A stretch of 14,250 nt of DNA from CAZINM01 sp964540605 (lineage in GTDB: Bacteria; Patescibacteriota; Dojkabacteria; SC72; JAHDCA01), in the NCBI GenBank assembly GCA_964540605.1, contig CAZINM010000029.1, forward strand, positions 1 through 14,250. Reading direction: 5' to 3'. Made by a program: the position numbers and the translations under genes. Positions 1 to 7,161 of this stretch are shown piece after piece (position 1 is the stretch's first letter; the number at the start of each line of letters is the position of its first letter). The notes under the pieces were generated by a model, which saw nothing but the letters and a program-made list of their open reading frames with translations, had not been told where the DNA came from and did not search any database.

Positions 1-129
1 AATAAGAATTAAAACTGAAGGTATGAACAAAAAATACCAAATGATGTTTGGATCCAACATGGGAAGTGACTTTATCGATAACTTTCCAGTTTTTTTGCTA
101 TTCTCAACTACATTCTTTTCAATTTTCAT
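1..129 (-). CDS. N-terminal fragment of an unidentified membrane protein (cut by window edge)
   Basis: An ATG at 129 opens a frame that stays open for 43 codons to the left edge. The first 30 residues are polar and lysine-rich. They are followed by the start of a hydrophobic segment (WYFLFIPSVLILI) that looks like a first transmembrane helix with a cytoplasmic N-terminus. The start lies 7 bases after the aspS stop codon, so it is probably the next gene of the aspS transcript and may be translationally coupled to it. No Shine-Dalgarno sequence precedes the start. Too little is visible to name a family. That it is a real gene is inferred from the open frame, the tight spacing and the membrane-protein-like composition. 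Confidence 0.55.
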   Translation of the reverse strand, partial: MKIEKNVVENSKKTGKLSIKSLPMLDPNIIWYFLFIPSVLILI

Positions 130-136
130 TCGAATA

Positions 137-2368
137 CTATACCAAGAAATCAGTATCCTTAGATATATTATCAGGCTGAGCTAATTTTATAAGCTCTTTG
201 GTGTCAACCATTATTGAACGATCTTTCCTACCGCAGTTAAATACCGATTCATTTTTCTTAAACATCGAGCCATCATAGTAAAGATCCATTTTTAACAATC
301 TACCAAAAGGTGGAATTCCACCAACTTCTAGCCCTGTATATTTTTCTACGACTTCTGATGATGCAACTTCAACTTCCTCACCTAAGATCTCAGATGCTTT
401 GCCAAGATCTAATTGCTTATCTGCAGGAATCACAACCATGAACAGTTTCCCCTCATACTCTTTAGATGTTAAGATCATAGCCTTTGCAGCATCTCCCAAT
501 TTAGTACCCCTTACTTTTGCCGCCTCCTCTGATGTTCTTACAGGTTCATGCTCATAAAGCTGATATTTAACCTTGTTGCCATCAAGCAAAGCCTTGATCT
601 GCTCAAAAACTTTATTGCTCTTATCAGTATGCTCAATACCTAAAACTTCGAGATCTTCTGCTGGTGCCTCACTTGGAGCATCCATCATAACATCCATACC
701 GTTTGAGTTCTTTGGGAATGCATAGGTATCACGAATATTTGGTTCATCGATCAAAACCATGAACAACCTATCAAATCCTATCGCAAAGCCACCATGTGGT
801 GGAGCACCATATTGGAACGCATTAAACATACCGCCGAACCTCTTGATCACCTCTTCCCTACCATAACCAACTGTTTCGAATGCTTTAACCAAAACTTCTG
901 GGTCATGGTTCCTAATTGAGCCTGAAAGCATCTCATAACCATTTAATGCTAGATCATACTGGTATGTTTCTATACTTAAAGGATCTTTTGTATCAAAAGC
1001 ACTCATACCACCTTTTGGCATTGAAAATGGATTGTGTCCGAAATCAAGTTTGCCTTTCTTCTCATCAAATTCATAGAATGGAAAATCGGTTATCCAAACA
1101 AATGATAACTTATTAGGATCTTTTAATTTTAAACGGGTTCCTAGTTCGTTTCGGATAATGCCTAAGATCTTGTTCACAGCTTTTCTTTCATCCGCAACAA
1201 ACAGCAACAAGTCTCCATTCTTAGCACCTGTTCTTTCAATTAATTCATCAGATTGTTCAACAACAAATTTTGCTATTCCTCCAGTAAGTTCTCCTTGCTC
1301 AACCTTTGCATAAGCCAGACCCTTGGCACCCTGCTCTTTAGCAAAAGCTTCTAATTCATCTATCTCTTTTCTAGACCACTCACCACAGCCAGATGCGACA
1401 ATACATTTGACAGTATCGGCAGAAGCGAATATCTTGAAATCTTTGGCTTCATGAGCGACTTCTGTAACATCGATCAACTCCATACCAAATCTTGAATCAG
1501 GTTTATCTGTACCAAATCTCTCTAAACACTCCTTGTAAGGTATCCTCTGGAATGAATCTTCTGAAAGATATTTTGAATCAGTAACTACCTTGTATGTATC
1601 TTTAATTAACTGCTCACAAACGCCAAAAATAATATCTATTGTTGGGAAACTTATTTCTATATCTATTTGGTAGAACACACCTGCATGTCTATCAGCTCTC
1701 GGATCTTCATCTCTTGCACAAGGGGCAATTTGAAAATATCTATCAACTCCTCCTACCATAAGCAATTGCTTATACTGTTGAGGTGCTTGAGGCAGAACAA
1801 AGAACTTACCTTTATGAATTCTTGAAGGAATGTAAAAATCTCTTGCACCCTCAGGAGAAGTACTAGTCAAAAGAGGTGTTATTACTTCTGTAAATTCATG
1901 ATTATCAAACCAATTTCTAACACTGATAAGGAATTTATGCTTCTTTTTCATTATATTGGCGATCCTATCTCGTCTCATATCGATATAACGATATTTAAGC
2001 CTTAAATTCTCATCTACATCTGAGCCATCTGTATCAAGAGGAAAAGGAATATGTTTAGATGCATTCAAAACATTCAACTCTTCAACTTTTAACTCGATTG
2101 TACCAGTTTTCAGCTTCACATTGACTAAAGATTGCTCTCTCTCAACAACTGTACCTACAGCTTCAATAACAAATTCATTACCTAGCTTCTTTGCATTATT
2201 AAAAACCTCTTTATTTTCAGGATCAACAACTAGTTGCAAGATACCAGACCAATCTCGAAGATCAATAAATAACAGTTGACCATGATCACGCAATTTAGCA
2301 ACCCAACCAGCAACTTTAACCTTTTTACCAATCTTACCTAAAGCTTTTTCGGATAAAATCCTTTCCAT
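137..2368 (-). CDS. aspS: Aspartyl-tRNA synthetase with fused C-terminal YbaK/INS-type editing domain
   Basis: Class II synthetase that charges tRNA with aspartate in the cytoplasm; 743 residues against about 590 for ordinary bacterial AspRS. Seen: an N-terminal OB anticodon-binding domain (about 15-105), motif 1 region and TSPEGARDF (171-178), motif 2 RDE (219-221), the GAD insertion typical of bacterial AspRS (about 290-420), and motif 3 GGFAIGFDR (526-534) with its conserved arginine. After a linker (about 565-585), residues 586-743 match the YbaK/ProX INS fold: HEPVRTSEEAA (607-617), a conserved lysine in GDAAKAM (625-631), PADKQLDLGK (648-657) and GGIPPFGR (683-690). INS domains deacylate mischarged tRNAs in ProRS and in free-standing relatives; the substrate here is unknown. 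His29 in RDHG resembles non-discriminating AspRS, which also charges tRNA-Asn. The motif 2 loop is atypical. A T-box leader precedes the gene. No Shine-Dalgarno lies near the ATG, but the N-terminus aligns well with the family. Confidence 0.95.
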   Translation of the reverse strand: MERILSEKALGKIGKKVKVAGWVAKLRDHGQLLFIDLRDWSGILQLVVDPENKEVFNNAKKLGNEFVIEAVGTVVEREQSLVNVKLKTGTIELKVEELNVLNASKHIPFPLDTDGSDVDENLRLKYRYIDMRRDRIANIMKKKHKFLISVRNWFDNHEFTEVITPLLTSTSPEGARDFYIPSRIHKGKFFVLPQAPQQYKQLLMVGGVDRYFQIAPCARDEDPRADRHAGVFYQIDIEISFPTIDIIFGVCEQLIKDTYKVVTDSKYLSEDSFQRIPYKECLERFGTDKPDSRFGMELIDVTEVAHEAKDFKIFASADTVKCIVASGCGEWSRKEIDELEAFAKEQGAKGLAYAKVEQGELTGGIAKFVVEQSDELIERTGAKNGDLLLFVADERKAVNKILGIIRNELGTRLKLKDPNKLSFVWITDFPFYEFDEKKGKLDFGHNPFSMPKGGMSAFDTKDPLSIETYQYDLALNGYEMLSGSIRNHDPEVLVKAFETVGYGREEVIKRFGGMFNAFQYGAPPHGGFAIGFDRLFMVLIDEPNIRDTYAFPKNSNGMDVMMDAPSEAPAEDLEVLGIEHTDKSNKVFEQIKALLDGNKVKYQLYEHEPVRTSEEAAKVRGTKLGDAAKAMILTSKEYEGKLFMVVIPADKQLDLGKASEILGEEVEVASSEVVEKYTGLEVGGIPPFGRLLKMDLYYDGSMFKKNESVFNCGRKDRSIMVDTKELIKLAQPDNISKDTDFLV

Positions 2369-2380
2369 GAAAATATAATA

Positions 2381-2431
2381 AAAAATAAGAAACGGAAGAG
2401 AACCTCCATTTGAGAGGACGATATTAACCGT
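2381..2431 (-). terminator. Candidate attenuator hairpin of the aspS T-box leader
   Basis: On the minus strand ACGG (2431-2428) can pair with CCGT (2395-2392), and inside it CCTC (2417-2414) can pair with GAGG (2406-2403). A T-rich run follows (2391-2381). The hairpin uses the same CCTC strand that closes the T-box antiterminator, so the two structures exclude each other, as expected for attenuation. The stem is interrupted by internal loops and the T-run is broken by a C and an A, so it is not a textbook terminator. The inner hairpin also hides a GGAGG, which leaves control of translation possible. Confidence 0.5.
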
Positions 2432-2528
2432 GGTGCCACCTCAGTTGCATTAGAAAATGCCACTCGATATCTATTAAATTGATAGATGTCACTAATTTCT
2501 CGGACTTTCACTTTCTCCGATCGCTGTT
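2414..2528 (-). promoter_or_regulatory. T-box riboswitch leader of aspS (compact form)
   Basis: The antiterminator is seen directly. GAGG (2442-2439) pairs with CCTC (2417-2414), the bulge is TGGCACC (2438-2432), and ACG (2431-2429) pairs with CGT (2420-2418), matching the known T-box order helix A1, UGGNACC bulge, helix A2. The variable bulge base is C, which would pair with a G73 discriminator, as in tRNA-Asp and tRNA-Asn. Upstream are the usual GAGTGG (2465-2460), a GCATT/AATGC hairpin (2460-2447) and an ATCTAT/ATAGAT hairpin (2487-2469). The 5' part has GGAGAAAGTG (2518-2509), resembling the start of classical stem I. A GAC followed by A (2490-2487) is a plausible aspartate specifier. Stem I is very short and I could not fold a canonical specifier loop, so the specifier is less certain than the antiterminator. 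Uncharged tRNA is expected to raise aspS expression. Confidence 0.88.
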
Positions 2529-2533
2529 GAATG

Positions 2534-2562
2534 ATTATACAAAAAGTCCATTATTATAACAA
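2534..2562 (-). promoter_or_regulatory. Sigma70-type promoter of aspS
   Basis: On the minus strand TTGTTA (2562-2557) and a perfect TATAAT (2539-2534) are separated by 17 bases. The predicted start at about 2528-2527 places the whole T-box leader inside the transcript. This means aspS can be transcribed independently of the recA-recJ cluster upstream. Confidence 0.75.
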
Positions 2563-2563
2563 T

Positions 2564-2583
2564 GGGATTGAATCCCCACCCAT
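2564..2583 (-). repeat. Short inverted repeat between recJ and the aspS promoter
   Basis: GGGAT (2576-2572) and ATCCC (2568-2564) flank a 3-base loop. An alternative pairing of ATGGG (2583-2579) with CCCAT (2566-2562) uses the same bases. It sits immediately before the aspS -35 box. No T-run follows, so it is a poor terminator for recJ; an operator or chance are equally possible. Confidence 0.3.
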
Positions 2584-2625
2584 ATAATGAAGTTGCCTTT
2601 TCCTACCCAATTAGAAAAATTTAAA

Positions 2626-4332
2626 TTAGACCTCTTCCCACTCAATTATCTCAATCTGTATGGTTGATGTTCCTTGCCACTCGTTTACTCCCAAATACCC
2701 TATAAAATCAATATTATCTCCTACCTTAAGCTCTTCAATATTCTCTAAACAATTGAACATTACACAATCAATTTTATTTTTTCTTTCATCACCGACAACA
2801 AGTTTAATATGATTCTTCCCCGAGCCAATAACTTTTTTTTCCAATATTTCTAGATGATCGAAACAGAAAATAGGTTTCGGATTTTTATGTCCAAATGGCT
2901 CAAGTTTCATTAATTCTAATATAAGATCAATACTGATCTCATCTAAGATCAAACATGTATCAATATTTTTAGATCTGACTAGATTTTTTCCCTTAAGTTC
3001 CTTTAAGGCAATTTTTCGAATAGCTTTAACAAAACTATCGTACTTATCAACTTCTAATGTAAATCCAGCGGCCTCTGCATGACCCCCAAACTTGAGTAAA
3101 TGTTCAGATACTGATTCTAGTGCTTGTGTGATATTAAACCCTCCTAAACTTCTTGCAGAGCCTCGTATCTCAGATTTTTTTGACATAACTAGAGTCGGCT
3201 TGTTGTATTTCTCCATCAATTTACCAGCAACAAGACCAACTATACCTTCAGACCAGTCATCTCCTAAAACAGTAATAACTAGATCATCTTCATTGATCTG
3301 CTTTTCAGCTTCGAATAATATCTCATCAGTGATCTTCTGCCTAGCTTGATTTAAATTGCTAATTTCTGCTGCTAATTTCATTGCTAAAGATCTATCCTGT
3401 GTCGTAAGTAATCTGACACCATCCATCGGATCTCCGATCCTTCCCGCAGCATTAATTCTAGGACCTAAAACATATCCTAGATGGTATGAATTTAGTAAAC
3501 TTGGCGAAATTGTTGCGGATCTCATTAAAAAATCTAACCCTACACGAGTAGTTTGCTTTATCTGCTCTAAACCGTGATAAACAACAGTTCTATTAACATC
3601 TACTAAAGGCATAATGTCAGTAACAGTTGATAATGCAACTAGATCCAGACCAACACTATTCGCTCTTATCTCACTGCCTTCAGCTAGTTCAGAACTAATT
3701 GCTTGAGTAAGTAGAAATGCTACAAATGTTCCAGAAATAGAAGCCTGCGGATACTCATGCTTGGGATACATCGGATGAACCAAAGTATACCTTTTGCTTG
3801 GTTTAAAATTGGCATCAGGTTGATGGTGATCAGTTACGATAAATTCGATCTCTGGATATTTTTTTATTAGCTCTGAATCTCTAACACCACAATCAACAGT
3901 AATTATTAGATCAGCTCCATCTGCTTTTAGCTTACTAATTGTGTTCTCAGATAGACCATAGCCATCATCAACTCTACTAGGAATGAATGGCATCACATCA
4001 ACTTTCTTATCTAGTTTCCTTGCCACATGACGATACAAGAAATCCCACAATAAAGAAGTAGCACAAATACCATCAGCATCAAAATCCCCATGAATGAATA
4101 TCTTTTTATCTTTTTCTATTGCGTTTAGGATCTGTTTGGCTGCTTTCTTTGAATTGTATAAATGGCAGTGATCTGGTATTTCGTTTAGATTTGGAGATAA
4201 AAAGCTTTTACGATCTTTTGATGCAATTTCTCTATTTTCTAGAAGAATATCAATTATCTCTTCTTTTGTTCTGATCTTATTCTTATCTTGTGATGATCTT
4301 ATCTCCCATTTAGTGCTTTTTCTTCTTGTCAT
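2626..4332 (-). CDS. recJ: Single-stranded-DNA-specific 5'-3' exonuclease RecJ
   Basis: DHH/DHHA1 family exonuclease that degrades single-stranded DNA 5' to 3' in recombinational and mismatch repair, using Mn/Mg. Seen: motif HGDFDADG (81-88), VDCGVRD (146-152), the DHH signature VTDHHQP (166-172), PRINAAGR (291-298), and the DHHA1 motifs GSARSLGGFNI (391-401) and KFGGHAEAAGF (414-424) with the GGH signature. A C-terminal OB-like region follows from about 455. The length of 568 residues is normal for bacterial RecJ. The ATG overlaps the recX stop by 4 bases (ATGA), so translation is likely coupled to recX. No frameshift or missing catalytic motif was seen. Expression most likely depends on the promoter upstream of recA. 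Confidence 0.96.
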   Translation of the reverse strand: MTRRKSTKWEIRSSQDKNKIRTKEEIIDILLENREIASKDRKSFLSPNLNEIPDHCHLYNSKKAAKQILNAIEKDKKIFIHGDFDADGICATSLLWDFLYRHVARKLDKKVDVMPFIPSRVDDGYGLSENTISKLKADGADLIITVDCGVRDSELIKKYPEIEFIVTDHHQPDANFKPSKRYTLVHPMYPKHEYPQASISGTFVAFLLTQAISSELAEGSEIRANSVGLDLVALSTVTDIMPLVDVNRTVVYHGLEQIKQTTRVGLDFLMRSATISPSLLNSYHLGYVLGPRINAAGRIGDPMDGVRLLTTQDRSLAMKLAAEISNLNQARQKITDEILFEAEKQINEDDLVITVLGDDWSEGIVGLVAGKLMEKYNKPTLVMSKKSEIRGSARSLGGFNITQALESVSEHLLKFGGHAEAAGFTLEVDKYDSFVKAIRKIALKELKGKNLVRSKNIDTCLILDEISIDLILELMKLEPFGHKNPKPIFCFDHLEILEKKVIGSGKNHIKLVVGDERKNKIDCVMFNCLENIEELKVGDNIDFIGYLGVNEWQGTSTIQIEIIEWEEV

Positions 4333-4973
4333 TCTTCAACGAATTCTGAAATTACATCCCAAGAAAAACCTTTTCTTGCAAAATATTGAATCTTTTTTTG
4401 GTCATTTTTAGGAATCGATCCAGTTCTAAATTTTTTATTCAACGCAAACTTGAACATCTCTTTTTCATCACATTTCGCATCATATAAAGCTTGTTCTACA
4501 ATCTCTTTTGACACTCCTTTTGACATTAACTTGCCAGATAGTTCGTATAAAGAGACGGGTTTTACAAGATAATACGATCTAATATAGGCATCTGCGAATT
4601 CTTTATCACTCAATAAACCTAGATCCTCAAGTTTTGTTATAACCAAATTTGTCACCTCCTCAAGATCGATCTGTAACTCTATACCCTTTAGCCAATCATC
4701 TTTTTTGGATAAGAAAGTCTTGTGAATGTAGATCTCAACCTGTTTCTTTGTTTTAAGAGATGAACTTAAAAGAGAAATAACTCTTTTGTACAATCTTTCA
4801 ATAAAATCACTTTTTATGATCTCATTGATCTTATCTTGATCAAGATCTGCACCAATTCTTATTGAGAAATTGATTATGTCACTAGTAAAGACAGAGAATT
4901 TGTACTCTCCATCCAAATATACATTCACCCTATCAGGATCATTTTTTTGATACTCTAATTTTGTAACAACCAC
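4329..4973 (-). CDS. recX: RecX family regulator of RecA
   Basis: RecX binds along the RecA filament and modulates its growth and recombinase activity. The 214-residue protein has the usual three-helix repeats: the RecX entry helix around 62-85 (KRVISLLSSSLKTKKQVEIYI), the signature GLLSDKEFADAYIRS (119-133), LMSKGVSKEIVEQAL (139-153), and the C-terminal KKIQYFARKGFSWDVI (193-208). The N-terminal part (about 1-60) has the VYLDGEY-type hairpin found before the RecX core in many Gram-positive and CPR versions. The start is GTG, because no ATG occurs before the conserved core. Only a weak AGAG lies upstream. It sits 15 bases after the sppA stop and overlaps recJ by 4 bases. Location two genes downstream of recA supports the assignment. 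Confidence 0.88.
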   Translation of the reverse strand: MVVTKLEYQKNDPDRVNVYLDGEYKFSVFTSDIINFSIRIGADLDQDKINEIIKSDFIERLYKRVISLLSSSLKTKKQVEIYIHKTFLSKKDDWLKGIELQIDLEEVTNLVITKLEDLGLLSDKEFADAYIRSYYLVKPVSLYELSGKLMSKGVSKEIVEQALYDAKCDEKEMFKFALNKKFRTGSIPKNDQKKIQYFARKGFSWDVISEFVEE

Positions 4974-4988
4974 TTTATATATCTCTGT

Positions 4989-6035
4989 CTATAATTCTGG
5001 CAAATAATAAACTCCAAACATCCTAGGTTTCATTGATTCTAGGGCTTCTTGACCACTAAAAAGGTTATTCTTTATCAAACTGAACCCCAAGAAAGAGTCC
5101 ACCCAAACCCAATCCTCATATTTCACAACCGTAGCCCCATTAGCGTTAGCAAGGCTCTTAGCCCGATCTATTGCATCACCTAAATAACCTAAGCTATCTG
5201 CAAGACCATTATCTACGGCCTGCCTCCCAGTGTAAATTCTACCATCAGCTAACTTCCTTAATTCAACTTTGTCCATTGATCGACCTTCAGCAATAGCATC
5301 AATGAATAGTTCGTAAGACTCGTCAACAATTGATTGATAGATCTCTTCTATCTCGCCATCATCGTCTTGATCGTAAAGTTCTTCATCGTCTTTGAATTCA
5401 CCAGATTTAAAAGTCCTTGTCTCAATACCTAACTTCTCGTAAAGACCTTCAAGATTTGATGTCTGCAAAATAACGCCAATTGAACCTGTTAACACACTTG
5501 GGTGAACAATGAATTCATCTGCTGCGGAAGCGATATAATATCCTCCCGAGGCTGCCATTGTCCCAGAGTAGGCAATCACTGGCATCTCTTCTCTTAGTTG
5601 CATCATCTTTTGATAAATTTTATCGCTTGCTACTACCTCTCCACCAGGAGATTCGATATTCAACACAACAGCTTTAACATTAGGATCATTCTTGATCTCT
5701 TCTAATTTTCCTAACACTGAATCAGCATAAATATCTGTTACTGATCCGAACCAACTTAGATCTTCTCCCTCGGTAATTACGCCACTTAGATCCAACACTA
5801 CTATTGTTTCCTCTGAACCCTCTTCAATAACACTTGTAGATGACGAGGTCGGATTGAACAGCAAAAAGATCATCAGAACAACGAATCCTATAAAAAGAAT
5901 TACGGATAGAACAATTGCTACAATAAAGAATATCAGACAACCTTTTCCTTTCTTCTTGTTCTTAGTTTCATCAGTTTTAGGTACATTGTTATTCTCAACA
6001 GAGATAACCTCTCTATTTGCTGTTTGTTCTTCCAT
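4989..6035 (-). CDS. sppA: Signal peptide peptidase SppA (S49 membrane protease)
   Basis: Membrane-bound serine protease that cleaves remnant signal peptides and possibly other membrane or misfolded peptides. Residues 1-31 are polar and cytoplasmic; 33-60 form one strongly hydrophobic transmembrane helix that places the S49 domain outside. The catalytic serine is Ser163 in MAASGGYYIAS (160-170). The lysine partner is probably Lys215 in FKSGEFKD (209-216), since a 52-residue spacing matches the Ser-Lys dyad of Bacillus SppA. TGSIGVI (183-189) and GRIYTGRQAVDNGLAD are further S49 motifs. At 348 residues it is the short, single-domain form. It lies 16 bases after recA and 15 before recX, so it is co-transcribed with recombination genes without an obvious functional link. 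No Shine-Dalgarno precedes the ATG. Confidence 0.93.
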   Translation of the reverse strand: MEEQTANREVISVENNNVPKTDETKNKKKGKGCLIFFIVAIVLSVILFIGFVVLMIFLLFNPTSSSTSVIEEGSEETIVVLDLSGVITEGEDLSWFGSVTDIYADSVLGKLEEIKNDPNVKAVVLNIESPGGEVVASDKIYQKMMQLREEMPVIAYSGTMAASGGYYIASAADEFIVHPSVLTGSIGVILQTSNLEGLYEKLGIETRTFKSGEFKDDEELYDQDDDGEIEEIYQSIVDESYELFIDAIAEGRSMDKVELRKLADGRIYTGRQAVDNGLADSLGYLGDAIDRAKSLANANGATVVKYEDWVWVDSFLGFSLIKNNLFSGQEALESMKPRMFGVYYLPEL

Positions 6036-6051
6036 GTTTTTGTAAACTAAA

Positions 6052-7080
6052 CTATTTTATTGTAGCTAATACTTTCTTTACAATTTCTTTAGCTAATTTA
6101 TCATCCTTTCTTAATTCTTCAGCTGCGGAATCCATTCCTTGAGCAATTTGTACTTCACCATAACTTAACCATGAACCTTTCTTTTCTACAATGCCTTTTG
6201 AAATTGCAGCATCAAGAATACTACTTTCTTTATCTATTCCAGTTGGATATTTGATTGTAAAACTTGCCTCTCTGAAAGGTGCTGCAAGTTTGTTCTTAAC
6301 CACTTTGACTTCACGAATGTGTCCAATAAGTTCGCCATCTTTCATTACCTTCTCTCTCTGCCTTATATCAAGCCTTACAGATGCATAGAACTTAAGAGCA
6401 TTACCACCTGTTGTAGTTTCAGGATTACCAAACATCACGCCTATCTTCATTCTAAGTTGGTTCAAGAAAATTACTGTCGTTCCAGTTTTGTTTGCGATCG
6501 CAGTAATTTTTCTAAGGGCTTGTGACATCAATCTAGCTTGTAATCCCATATGACTATCACCCATTTCGCCCTCGATCTCTGCTCTTGGAGTTAAGGCTGC
6601 AACTGAATCTATTACAATTACCCCAAAGCCTGCAGATCGAACCAATGTTTCTAATATTTCTAACGCTTGTTCACCGAAATCTGGCTGAGAAATATAAAGT
6701 TCATTTGTTTCCAAACCAATATTCTTTGCATAATCTGGATCGAATGCATGTTCAGCATCAATAAATGCTACATTCTCTCCCATCTTTTGAGCTTCAGCTA
6801 AAATATGCATTGCTAGAGTGGTTTTACCTGATGATTCTGGACCATATATTTCAACGATCCTACCTCTTGGAATCCCTCCAATACCTAAAGCGACATCAAG
6901 TGAAAGAGCGCCAGTAGGGATCACTGGTACTTCTATCCTATCTCTGCTACCTAATTTCATTATCGATCCTTTACCGAACTGCTTCTCGATTTGATCCACA
7001 GCCATAGCAATAGATTTTCTTCGATTTTCTACTTCGGTTGATACTGGTGCATCCACCGCTTGTTTAGATTTTGCTGTCAT
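6052..7080 (-). CDS. recA: Recombinase RecA
   Basis: ATP-dependent strand-exchange protein of homologous recombination and SOS induction. The 342 residues contain the Walker A loop GPESSGKT (80-87), the Walker B strand VIVIDS (154-159), the L1 region around EMGDSHMGLQARLMSQALR (172-190) and the L2 DNA-binding loop NQLRMKIGVMFGNPETTTGG (207-226). The N-terminal helix and the core are complete. The C-terminus ends shortly after the core in a lysine-rich stretch, without the long acidic tail of E. coli RecA. It is the first gene of the recA-sppA-recX-recJ series. A sigma70-like promoter and a perfect 6-bp palindrome overlapping the predicted start site lie upstream. No Shine-Dalgarno is visible before the ATG. 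Confidence 0.98.
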   Translation of the reverse strand: MTAKSKQAVDAPVSTEVENRRKSIAMAVDQIEKQFGKGSIMKLGSRDRIEVPVIPTGALSLDVALGIGGIPRGRIVEIYGPESSGKTTLAMHILAEAQKMGENVAFIDAEHAFDPDYAKNIGLETNELYISQPDFGEQALEILETLVRSAGFGVIVIDSVAALTPRAEIEGEMGDSHMGLQARLMSQALRKITAIANKTGTTVIFLNQLRMKIGVMFGNPETTTGGNALKFYASVRLDIRQREKVMKDGELIGHIREVKVVKNKLAAPFREASFTIKYPTGIDKESSILDAAISKGIVEKKGSWLSYGEVQIAQGMDSAAEELRKDDKLAKEIVKKVLATIK

Positions 7081-7112
7081 GTTGTAAAATAAGAATAATA
7101 TTAAAGAGGGCA

Positions 7113-7131
7113 GTTACTAGATCACAGTAAC
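7113..7131 (-). repeat. Perfect inverted repeat at the predicted recA transcription start
   Basis: GTTACT (7131-7126) and AGTAAC (7118-7113) flank a 7-base spacer. The repeat begins 1-2 bases after the -10 box and covers the predicted start at about 7126. It could be an operator for an SOS-type or other repressor, or a 5' hairpin in the recA message. It does not match the E. coli or Bacillus LexA consensus. Confidence 0.5.
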
Positions 7132-7132
7132 A

Positions 7133-7161
7133 AGGATATCAGTTTCACCCCTCATGGTCAA
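7133..7161 (-). promoter_or_regulatory. Candidate sigma70-type promoter of recA
   Basis: TTGACC (7161-7156) and TATCCT (7138-7133) are 17 bases apart. The predicted start at about 7126 gives a leader of some 45 bases. The -35 is close to consensus, and the -10 matches 4 of 6 positions. It would drive recA, sppA, recX and recJ. Confidence 0.5.

Noticed and set aside
916..1116. Plus-strand open frames inside aspS, recJ, sppA, recA, rmuC, flippase, TPM and lemA genes
   Set aside because: They lie antisense to strongly conserved genes, resemble no known family and have no promoter or RBS support.
2564..2583. Hairpin after recJ as an intrinsic terminator
   Set aside because: Short stem, two competing pairings and no T-run; it is listed only as a repeat.
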